The position numbers were made by a program, and so were the translations under genes. This document shows positions 43,641 through 50,643 of a stretch of 64,000 nucleotides of DNA, piece after piece. Each line of letters starts with the position of its first letter. Positions within the stretch are counted from its first letter, which is position 1. Below the pieces are notes generated by a model, which saw only the letters and a program-made list of their open reading frames with translations, had not been told where the DNA came from and did no database searches. The DNA comes from JBNJGB01 sp051747385 (GTDB lineage Bacteria; Myxococcota_A; UBA9042; PHBI01; JACKFB01): contig JBNJGB010000001.1 in assembly GCA_051747385.1 (NCBI GenBank), forward strand, positions 186,001 through 250,000, read 5' to 3'.

Positions 43641-43874
43641 ATGCCGCTGTCCCCCATCGTCGCCGCCCTCGACTGGAACATCATGGTCGAGTCGCTGGTC
43701 TACGCCGCCGCCGCCATGGCCTTCCTGGCCGTCTTCTTCCTGATCCTCTTCAAGGCCGTGCCCTTCTCGGTGGTCAAGGAGATCGAGGAGGACCAGAACG
43801 TCGCCCTGGGCATCATCATGGCGGCCTTCATCCTCGGCGTCTGCTACATCATCGGCCGCACCTTCGGTGGTTAG
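43641..43874 (+). CDS. DUF350-family small membrane protein
   Basis: 77 residues with two TM helices (VYAAAAMAFLAVFFLILFKA; VALGIIMAAFILGVCYIIGR) and the connecting VVKEIEEDQN, which matches the DUF350/YjfL family (there often with I-x-x-GN-x-A). Family members are often duplicated; this is a single unit. Function unknown; a channel or membrane-stress role has been proposed in other bacteria. It overlaps the next gene by 8 bp. Confidence 0.85.
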   Translation: MPLSPIVAALDWNIMVESLVYAAAAMAFLAVFFLILFKAVPFSVVKEIEEDQNVALGIIMAAFILGVCYIIGRTFGG

Positions 43875-45465
43875 CGGGGCTGACGGGACCGCCTCCGACG
43901 ACCTCCGCGACCTGAGCACGGCGCGACGTGCCGTGCTCCTGTCCGGCGTGTTCCTGGTGGCCTCGTGCGGCCTGGCCTACGAGATCGTGGGCGGCGCCGT
44001 GTCCACGTACCTCCTGGGCGACGGGGTCCTGCAGTTCTCGCTCACCATCGGGATCTTCCTGAGCGCCATGGGCGTCGGGTCGTTCCTGAGCCGGTGGGTG
44101 ACCCGCCGCCTGCTGCTCACCTTCGTGAGCGTGGAGATCGGCGTGGCCGTGGTCGGCGGCGCCATCGCCCCGACGCTTCTGTGGGCCTACACGGAGGGGG
44201 TGAGCTACGTCCCGGTCCTCGTGGCCATGCTGGGCGGGGTCGGCGTGCTCACCGGGATGGAGATCCCCCTGGTCCTGCGCCTGCTCGAGCGCCACGAGAC
44301 CCTGCGGACCAGCGCGGCCGCGGTGCTCGGCCTGGACTACGTGGGCGCCCTGGTGGCGTCGCTCGTCGTGCCGGTGCTGCTCATGCCGCACGTGGGGACC
44401 ATCGGGGCCAGCGCGCTGTTCGGCCTGCTGAACCTGGCCGTGGCCGCCGCCTTCGTGTGGGGCTTCCCGGAGACGACGCGCACGCGGGCGGGGCGCCGCG
44501 CCATGGTGGGGCTGCTGGTGGCCCTGGCCATCCCCATGGGCATCGGGGCCGTGCGGGCGGACGCCATCTCGCGCGCCCTGGAGCGGAACCTCTACCAGGA
44601 CCCGGTGGTGTACGCGAACCAGACCCCCTTCCAGCGCATCGTGCTGACGCGATGGCGCGGGGACCTGCGGATGTTCCTGAACGGCTCGCTCCAGTTCTCG
44701 AGCCGGGACGAGTACCGCTATCACGAGGCCCTGGTCCACCCGGCCATGGCGCGGGCGCCCCGGCACGACCGGGTCCTGCTGCTCGGCGGCGGCGACGGCC
44801 TGGCGGTGCGGGAGGTCCTGCGCTGGGACGACGTGGGCCACGTGGACCTGGTGGACCTGGACCCGGAGGTGACGCGCCTGGCCCGGAGCCACCCGGACCT
44901 GGCCGCCCTGAACGAGGGCTCACTGGACGACCCGCGGGTGACCGTCCACCACGGCGACGCCCTGAAGCACCTGGAGGACGAGGCCCCGAGGCCCTACGAC
45001 GTCGTCGTCATGGACCTCCCGGACCCGTCCACGTCGAGCCTGTCGCGCCTGTACGCCCGGTCCAGCCTCCGGCTGGTGGCCCGACACCTGGCGGCCGACG
45101 GCGTGCTCGTGACCCAGGCCACCAGCCCCTTCTTCGCCCGGGAGGCCTTCTGGTGCATCCACGACACCATGGACGGCCTGGTGGCCGGAGGTCCGGGCGG
45201 GCCGCGCCTGCAGCCGCACCCGTACCGCGTCACCGTGCCGAGCTTCGGCCTGTGGGGCTTCGTGCTGGCCACCGCCGGGGACTTCGACCCGGCCGCCCAG
45301 GACATCCCGGTGCCGACCCGCCACGTGACCGGGCGGTCCCTCCCCGCCCTGTTCGCCTTCCCGCCCGACGAGGCCCACCCGGCCGGCGGGCGCTGCGTCA
45401 ACCACCTGAACGACGCCGTCCTCGCGCGGGTCTACCGGGCGGGCTGGGAGCGCTTCGGGGAGTGA
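43867..45465 (+). CDS. Membrane-anchored spermidine-synthase-like aminopropyltransferase
   Basis: 532 residues. Seven or so TM helices fill residues 20-230. The C-terminal half is an aminopropyltransferase/SAM-type fold with QRIVLTRW, the substrate region MFLNGSLQFSSRDEYRYHEA, the GGGDG loop (LLLGGGDGLAVREVLRW) and VVVMDLPDPSTSSLSRLY with the catalytic-type Asp. It would transfer an aminopropyl group from decarboxylated SAM to an amine, or use a related substrate. No SAM decarboxylase gene is in the window. GTG start overlapping DUF350. It ends the five-gene cluster before a strong terminator. Confidence 0.88.
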   Translation: MVSGADGTASDDLRDLSTARRAVLLSGVFLVASCGLAYEIVGGAVSTYLLGDGVLQFSLTIGIFLSAMGVGSFLSRWVTRRLLLTFVSVEIGVAVVGGAIAPTLLWAYTEGVSYVPVLVAMLGGVGVLTGMEIPLVLRLLERHETLRTSAAAVLGLDYVGALVASLVVPVLLMPHVGTIGASALFGLLNLAVAAAFVWGFPETTRTRAGRRAMVGLLVALAIPMGIGAVRADAISRALERNLYQDPVVYANQTPFQRIVLTRWRGDLRMFLNGSLQFSSRDEYRYHEALVHPAMARAPRHDRVLLLGGGDGLAVREVLRWDDVGHVDLVDLDPEVTRLARSHPDLAALNEGSLDDPRVTVHHGDALKHLEDEAPRPYDVVVMDLPDPSTSSLSRLYARSSLRLVARHLAADGVLVTQATSPFFAREAFWCIHDTMDGLVAGGPGGPRLQPHPYRVTVPSFGLWGFVLATAGDFDPAAQDIPVPTRHVTGRSLPALFAFPPDEAHPAGGRCVNHLNDAVLARVYRAGWERFGE

Positions 45466-45495
45466 CCCCCGCATGCGCGCAGCATGAACGAAGAA

Positions 45496-45556
45496 GGACC
45501 GCCGCCCCCGGTGGGAGCCCCTCGCCGCGGGCTCCCGATCCGGGGGACGGCGGTCC
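45496..45556. terminator. Large two-tier hairpin between convergent genes
   Basis: The outer arms GGACCGCCGCCCCCGG and CCGGGGG-A-CGGCGGTCC enclose an inner hairpin GGGAGCCC / GGGCTCCC. It lies between the SpeE-like stop (45465) and the cytochrome b stop (45583), so it can serve both strands. No T tract; stability comes from GC pairing. Confidence 0.8.
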
Positions 45557-45582
45557 CGCCCCCGAAACCCTCCGTGACGACG

Positions 45583-46422
45583 TCAGGCGCCGGGGTCGAT
45601 CCGGCTCCTCGTCAGGGGAGGCGCCGCGGGCTGCGCGCCGCTCGGTGTGCCGCCGGAGGAGGGCTGTACGCAGGGCTCGCCGTGATCGGAGCCCTCGTCC
45701 TCGCCGTCCAGCTCGGGCAGGCCGTTCGGGAAGAGCCGCTCGTACTCGAGCGCGTGGCGCTCGCGGAGCTCCTCCACGGACATGCGCCCGTTGAACATGC
45801 TGGTGTCGAGCGGGAACACCTCCGGGGACAGGGACGCCCCGTAGACGTGCCAGACGACGAGCACCATCAGCGCCAGCAGGGCCTCGTTCGAGTGGGCCAG
45901 GTGGGAGGCGGCGATCCACTGCCCGGGCAGCACGGCGGCGGCCTCGACGGGGAAGAACAGGATGATCCCCGTGACGATCATGATCAGACCGCCCATGACC
46001 ATGCCGATGTACTCGAACTTCTGGCGGTAGTCGAACTTGGGATACTTGGGCGGCTGGTCCCGGAATCCCAGGTAGTAGCGCAGGTTCGCGGAGGCGTCCT
46101 GCAGGTCCTTCGGCGTCGGCAGCATGGTGGGGCGGAAGCGGCGCGTCAGCGAGCCGACCACCATCACCAGGATGTGGATGATGCCGATGGCGCTGAAGGC
46201 GAACCCCGCGACGCGGTGCACGGTGCGCGAGCTGTCGAGCCCGCCGAACAGGCTCAGGAGGCTCTGGGCCCACGCGGTGTCGTAGAACCGCTGCGGGAAG
46301 CCGGTCAGGACCAGCAGCACGACGCAGGTGATGACGGCCAGGTGCTCCAGGCGTCGAGCCAGGGAGAAGCGCTCGACGTACAGGGTCCCGTCGCGTCCTC
46401 TAATCAGCTTGGTGTCGCTCAT
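45583..46422 (-). CDS. Cytochrome b subunit (FdhI/HyaC-like)
   Basis: 279 residues. Four TM helices with His residues at positions expected for two b haems (LARRLEHLAVI; RTVHRVAGFAF and IIHILVMV; ALLALMVLVVWHVYGASL) fit the gamma-subunit/cytochrome b561 family of formate dehydrogenases and hydrogenases. It would exchange electrons with the quinone pool. The gene lies 10 bp after the nonahaem cytochrome c gene, so the two probably form a quinone-cytochrome c complex. The C-terminus is a Ser/Pro/Gly-rich tail. Confidence 0.87.
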   Translation of the reverse strand: MSDTKLIRGRDGTLYVERFSLARRLEHLAVITCVVLLVLTGFPQRFYDTAWAQSLLSLFGGLDSSRTVHRVAGFAFSAIGIIHILVMVVGSLTRRFRPTMLPTPKDLQDASANLRYYLGFRDQPPKYPKFDYRQKFEYIGMVMGGLIMIVTGIILFFPVEAAAVLPGQWIAASHLAHSNEALLALMVLVVWHVYGASLSPEVFPLDTSMFNGRMSVEELRERHALEYERLFPNGLPELDGEDEGSDHGEPCVQPSSGGTPSGAQPAAPPLTRSRIDPGA

Positions 46423-46432
46423 GGTGTTCTCC

Positions 46433-47551
46433 TCAGCGCCGGACGCGGACGCGCCACAGATGCAGCAGGATGTGGAGGACGAACGCGATCAGCATCAGGG
46501 GGATGATGATCCGGTAGAACCACGTCACCCCCCACACGAGCGGCGCGGACGCCAGGGTGGGGGCGTAGTGGCCCAGCCACGCGTCCTCGAAGCCGGCGGG
46601 CACGTCCTCGTGACAGCTCTTGCAGGTCTCGAGGACCCGGGCCTGCACGGCCTCCTCGTCCTCCATGTCCCGATAGGACGGGATGTCGTGGACGCCGTGG
46701 CAGTCGGAGCAGGTGACCATCGGCTTGCCGGCGGTGCCCTCTTCGCCGCTGACGTACATGGCGTTGGAGCTTCCGTGGAAGTCGTCCAGGTAGGAGCCCA
46801 CGACGTCCGCGCTCAGGCCGTACCGCTCCATGAGGCCCTCCTTCTGGTGGCAGCGTGCGCAGATCTCGTGCTGCCCGAGCTTGAAGTCGTCCTCGCGCGG
46901 ATCCTCGATCTCGTGGGCCCCGTGACAGTCCGTACACACGGGCACGTCGCGACCGGCGCCATCGGCCAGGGCCTTGCCGTGGACGCTCCGGGCGTACTCG
47001 TCCGCGGTGGTGGGGTGGCAGTTGGCGCAGCGCTTCGGGATGTCCCGCCGCGACTCGTTCGGATCGACGATGCCGTGGGCGCCGTGACAATCGACGCAGG
47101 TGGGCGCCCGGTCGTCGCCCTTCGCGAGCTGCTCGTAGTGGATGCCGTCCAGGGTCCGCGTGTAGTGCGCGTAGTGGCAGCGATTGCAGGTCTCGGCCTG
47201 CCGCAGCCGGTACGAGCGCGCGTCGAGATCCCGGACCTCCGGGTGGTCCATCCCGTTGATGGTCGTGTGGCAGTCGACGCACTGCAGCCAGCCGGCGTGC
47301 ACCGAGTCGTCCCACGCCTGCCGGTCCACCTCGATGGGGATCTCGCTGCCGTCCAGGAGATCGAGGGTCTCGCCCTCGACGTCCTCGTGGCACTCCATGC
47401 AGTTGTCCACGCTCCGCTTCTTCGCGGCGGCGTCCGGGGCCCCCCACGCCGCCAGGGCGAGGACGACCGCCAGGCCCGCCACGAGCGCCCGACCGGCGTC
47501 GGACACCCGGGAGCGGGCGAGGAGTCTATGGATGGGGCGGTTTGCTCTCAT
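46433..47551 (-). CDS. Nonahaem c-type cytochrome with C-terminal membrane anchor
   Basis: 372 residues. A signal peptide (ALVAGLAVVLALAAWGAPDA) is followed by nine CxxCH motifs (CMECH, CVDCH, CNRCH, CVDCH, CANCH, CTDCH, CARCH, CSDCH, CKSCH). A C-terminal TM helix (IIIPLMLIAFVLHILLHLW) ends the protein. Extra His residues (DCHGAH three times or similar) can act as distal ligands. The layout suits periplasmic electron transfer from the quinone-linked cytochrome b to a reductase not in the window. Confidence 0.94.
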   Translation of the reverse strand: MRANRPIHRLLARSRVSDAGRALVAGLAVVLALAAWGAPDAAAKKRSVDNCMECHEDVEGETLDLLDGSEIPIEVDRQAWDDSVHAGWLQCVDCHTTINGMDHPEVRDLDARSYRLRQAETCNRCHYAHYTRTLDGIHYEQLAKGDDRAPTCVDCHGAHGIVDPNESRRDIPKRCANCHPTTADEYARSVHGKALADGAGRDVPVCTDCHGAHEIEDPREDDFKLGQHEICARCHQKEGLMERYGLSADVVGSYLDDFHGSSNAMYVSGEEGTAGKPMVTCSDCHGVHDIPSYRDMEDEEAVQARVLETCKSCHEDVPAGFEDAWLGHYAPTLASAPLVWGVTWFYRIIIPLMLIAFVLHILLHLWRVRVRR

Positions 47552-47648
47552 GGCTCTGTTCCTCCGCGGCCACCGGCCGCGCTCGCGGTTGGCGCGGGTC
47601 CGCGCCGCCCGCCGAGTGCCGTCGGCGAGCGGCCCTGGACCCGTCGCT

Positions 47649-48068
47649 TCACTCCTGGTCCCGCTCCTCGTCCGCGCGGGCGCGGACGGTCTCCTCGAGG
47701 TCGGCCAGCTCGTCGTCGGTGCCCTCGCGGCGCGTCGCCTCGTCGTCCTTCGGCTCGTCGAAGTACGCCATGCTCGGCTGCCACCGCATCCGGGCGACGT
47801 AGGCGAACCGCTCCGAGACGACCTTGTGCGCGCCGAGGGCGAGCCCGTAGACCAGCGCCCCGATGACGAGCAGCGGGAACGCCAGGACGAAGACGCCGCC
47901 GGCCACGGGACCCAGGACCACGACCGACCACATGGGCAGGCGGGCGTAGGTCGCGCCGGGGCGGCCGTCGAGGGCCTCGCCGTCGGCTCCGACGAAGCGG
48001 AGGTCGGGAGGCAGGGCGGTGACGTAGAGTCCGTACTCGGCCGACTGTCCGGTCTGATAGCGCTTCAT
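47649..48068 (-). CDS. Small membrane protein upstream of the cytochrome genes
   Basis: 139 residues. A beta-type N-terminal region (AEYGLYVTALPPDLRFVGAD) is followed by two TM segments around VVVLGPVAGGVFVLAFPLLV and an acidic C-terminal tail (ATRREGTDDELADLEETVRA). Not recognised. It lies 97 bp upstream of the nonahaem gene on the same strand and may share its transcript. The gap 48069-48335 upstream shows no gene. Confidence 0.65.
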   Translation of the reverse strand: MKRYQTGQSAEYGLYVTALPPDLRFVGADGEALDGRPGATYARLPMWSVVVLGPVAGGVFVLAFPLLVIGALVYGLALGAHKVVSERFAYVARMRWQPSMAYFDEPKDDEATRREGTDDELADLEETVRARADEERDQE

Positions 48069-48335
48069 GGCCTCTCTCCGTTGCCGGGTGGAGGTCCATC
48101 CCCTCACCCTTCACCCGTATCTTCGGCCCTGGCGCCGTTCCGCGAAATCGGGCTGATTGCCGAGGTCCGATGGGTAAGATTCCCTAGATCCTCCTCCCCG
48201 CCTCCCCAGGTCGCGGGACCGGTGTACCGAGGCGGCTTCCCCAACGCCTCCATGGTGGGTTAGCGTGGGCCCGGCGCCCCCGCTCGGCGCGGCTCTCCCG
48301 GCCACGGCCCCAAAGGCGCCCGCTCCGTCTCCTCC

Positions 48336-49298
48336 ATGGCCCTCGTCCTCCTGGTCGCGAACCTCCTCCACGGCGCCGTGAGCCTCGTGTGGATGCTGGG
48401 CGTCTCCCGCCTGGCGAAGCCGCTCCCGGCGGAGCTCTGGATGCACCTGTTGGGCCTCACGCTGGTGCTCCCGCCGCTGCTCGCGCTGGCGCGGCTGCTG
48501 GGCGCGGGGGTCGGCGCGGAGGCCTCGCTGGTGAGGGCGGACCTGTGGGCCGCCTGGATCGCCGCGGAGCCCGCGGTCACCGTCGCGGGGCTGGTCCTCG
48601 TCGGGGGCACGTTGATCGCCTTCCTGGTGCAGGAGGTCCGCCCGCTGCTGGCCCGTCGCCGCCGACACGGCCGGCCGCCGCGGCGTCGAGACCCGGCCCT
48701 GGAGCGCGTCCTCCAGGACGTGCTGGACCGTTTCCGCGCTGCGGGCGTCCGCCTGCCCCCCGGGCACCGCCTCCGGGCGATCCGCCTGGACACCGACGAG
48801 CGGATCGCGGCCCTCGAGGGCATCGTCGAGCCGGCGGTCGTGATCTCCCGGGGGCTGCTCGACGTCCTCGAGGACCGGGAGCTGGAGGCCATCATCGCCC
48901 ACGAGGTCGCCCACCACGTCCAGGGCGGCAACCGACGGATGGTGATCGCGTGGATCGCGCGGGCGGTCCAGGCCCTCAACCCGGCTGCTCTGGTCATCTT
49001 TCGCATGCTGGTGGAGGCGCGCGAGGTGGCCGCGGACGCCCTCGCCGCCTCGGTGACGGGCAAGCCGGCGACCCTGGCCTCGGTGCTCCTGGCCCTCCAC
49101 GGGCCGCGGCGCGACTACGGAGGCCGGGGCGGACCGGTCGCCCGTGCCCGCCACGAGGTGCTGCGCCGGGCCGAGCGCGCGGGGGTCCGCCTGCGCGTGG
49201 AGACACTGCTCCACCCGGACGCCCGCCCCACGGCGCCCGCCCCGATCACGATCCTGGCGACCCTGAGCCTGCTCGGCCTCCTGTGGGGGATCGGATGA
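48336..49298 (+). CDS. M48/M56-like membrane zinc protease
   Basis: 320 residues. Three N-terminal TM helices are followed by AIIAHEVAHHVQGGN (HEVAH at 189-193) and a downstream VEAREVAADALAASV, which supplies the third zinc ligand of M48/M56 peptidases. A last TM segment is at the C-terminus. BlaR1/M56 proteins sense beta-lactams through a C-terminal domain. That domain and a BlaI-type repressor are absent here, so it is closer to a short M48-like protease. Overlaps the next gene by ATGA. Confidence 0.82.
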   Translation: MALVLLVANLLHGAVSLVWMLGVSRLAKPLPAELWMHLLGLTLVLPPLLALARLLGAGVGAEASLVRADLWAAWIAAEPAVTVAGLVLVGGTLIAFLVQEVRPLLARRRRHGRPPRRRDPALERVLQDVLDRFRAAGVRLPPGHRLRAIRLDTDERIAALEGIVEPAVVISRGLLDVLEDRELEAIIAHEVAHHVQGGNRRMVIAWIARAVQALNPAALVIFRMLVEAREVAADALAASVTGKPATLASVLLALHGPRRDYGGRGGPVARARHEVLRRAERAGVRLRVETLLHPDARPTAPAPITILATLSLLGLLWGIG

Positions 49299-49783
49299 GC
49301 CGCGCCGCCGCCGCGCGACGGCTGCTGCTCGCGGCGCTCTGGACGGCCGCGCTGGCCGCCTCCCTGTACGGCCTCGATCGCTTCCTCCTCGGCACCCCGG
49401 CGCGAGGGTGGCAGCGCGCCGCCGATCCGGACCAGATCCCGGCGGAGGTGCGCCCCGTGGCGGCGCCCGCCTACCTGCCGGAGCGCCTGGGCTGGCCGCC
49501 GGATGCCGTCCTCTACCGGGTGGGGGAGTCGCCGGGCTGGTGGCTGGGGGCCGGCGTCACCGGCGGCAGCGATCCGGACCTCTGGATCGGTCGCGGAGCC
49601 CCCCCGGCGCCGGAGGCCCTCGGGGACGCCAGGGCCTGCGTGGAGGGGGCGGACCCCGAACGCTGCCCCGAGCCGTGGCACCACCTGTCCGGCCGCGTGG
49701 AGGGCGAGGTCGTGCACGTCGTGGGTCGCCTGGACCCCGGGGAGCTTCGGCGGATCCTGGCGGGGCTGCACCCGCGGGAGTAG
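49295..49783 (+). CDS. Membrane-anchored protein coupled to the M48/M56-like protease
   Basis: 162 residues. An N-terminal TM helix (LLLAALWTAALAASLYGLDR) is followed by a periplasmic domain with VLYRVGESPGWWLGAGV and one Cys pair (ACVEGADPERC). Not recognised. Four-base overlap with the protease gene suggests they work together, for example as substrate, inhibitor or sensor. Followed within 4 bp by GGGAAC repeats. Confidence 0.65.
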   Translation: MSRAAAARRLLLAALWTAALAASLYGLDRFLLGTPARGWQRAADPDQIPAEVRPVAAPAYLPERLGWPPDAVLYRVGESPGWWLGAGVTGGSDPDLWIGRGAPPAPEALGDARACVEGADPERCPEPWHHLSGRVEGEVVHVVGRLDPGELRRILAGLHPRE

Positions 49784-49786
49784 CAG

Positions 49787-49990
49787 CGTTCGGGAACGGG
49801 AACGGGAGCGGGAACGGAACGGGCGAGGCCCCCTCGGATGGGCTAGTCTTCCGGGGTGAAGATGTGCAGGTTCGACCGGTGCCCCCTACGCGGGACGGTG
49901 TCGGCTGGCGAGGCCGTCGTTCGGGAACGGGAACGGGAGCGGGAACGGGAACGGGCGAGGCCCACTCGGATGGGCTAGTCTTCCGGGGTG
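49787..49990. repeat. GGGAAC repeats and 130-bp duplication including a gene 3' end
   Basis: Two direct copies (49787-49859 and 49917-49990) share GTTCGGGAACGGGAACGGGA, then GGCGAGGCC and GGATGGGCTAGTCTTCCGGG. The second copy is the true end of the response-regulator gene (stop at 49975). The first copy holds a duplicated set of its last codons (TPED and stop) with unrelated sequence before it. The GGGAAC hexamers fit a G-quadruplex pattern. Confidence 0.82.
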
Positions 49991-50643
49991 AGGAGCCCCA
50001 TCCGGATGGCGAAGCGGACGAGCTTGGAGCGGTTCCGAATGCCCAGCTTGTCCATGAGGTTGGCCCGGTGGGTCATCACGGTCTTCACGGCCAGGTCCAG
50101 GGCGACCGCGATCTCCTTGTTGGACAGGCCCTCGGCGACGAGCTTGAGGACCTGGCGCTCCCGGGGGGTGAGCGCGGCGTAGGCCTCCTCCTCGGAGGCG
50201 GGCTGCTCGTCGCCCAGGGCCCGGCGGACCAGGGAGCCGGCCAGGGACGGATCGATGTAGGTGCCGCCGGAGGAGACGGCGCGGATGGCGCTCACGAGGG
50301 CCTCTCCCTGGGCCGACTTGAGGATGTAGCCGTTGGCGCCCGCCTCCAGGAGGCGCCGGAGCAGGACCGACTCCGCGTGCTGCGTGAGGACGAGGATCGG
50401 GACCCCGGAGCCGCGCCGCCGAAGCTCGATGGCCGTCTCCAGGCCGCCCAAGCCGCGCATGGACAGGTCCAGCAGCAGGATGTCGGGGCGGAGACGCTCC
50501 ACCAGATCGATGGCCTCCTGCCCGTCGGAGGCCTCCCCCACGACCCGGCCCCCCAGGTCGGGCTGCTCCTCCAGGAAGGCCCGCAGCCCCGCGCGGATCA
50601 TCGCATGATCATCCGCCAGCACGATCTTCACCCTGGTGCTCAT
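49975..50643 (-). CDS. NarL/FixJ-type response regulator
   Basis: 222 residues. The receiver (VKIVLADDHAMIRAGLRAFL; phospho-Asp in LLLDLSMRG; Lys in YILKSA) and the LuxR-type HTH (LTPRERQVLKLVAEGLSNKE, then TVMTHRANLMDKLGI) are complete. A DNA-binding activator or repressor driven by the upstream kinase, with a 4-bp overlap. Neighbouring redox genes are plausible targets, but no operator is evident. Its 3' end lies in a direct duplication. Confidence 0.95.
   Translation of the reverse strand: MSTRVKIVLADDHAMIRAGLRAFLEEQPDLGGRVVGEASDGQEAIDLVERLRPDILLLDLSMRGLGGLETAIELRRRGSGVPILVLTQHAESVLLRRLLEAGANGYILKSAQGEALVSAIRAVSSGGTYIDPSLAGSLVRRALGDEQPASEEEAYAALTPRERQVLKLVAEGLSNKEIAVALDLAVKTVMTHRANLMDKLGIRNRSKLVRFAIRMGLLTPED

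Noticed and set aside
48336..49298. BlaR1 beta-lactam sensor
   Set aside because: No penicillin-binding domain at the C-terminus and no BlaI regulator; only the protease core is shared.
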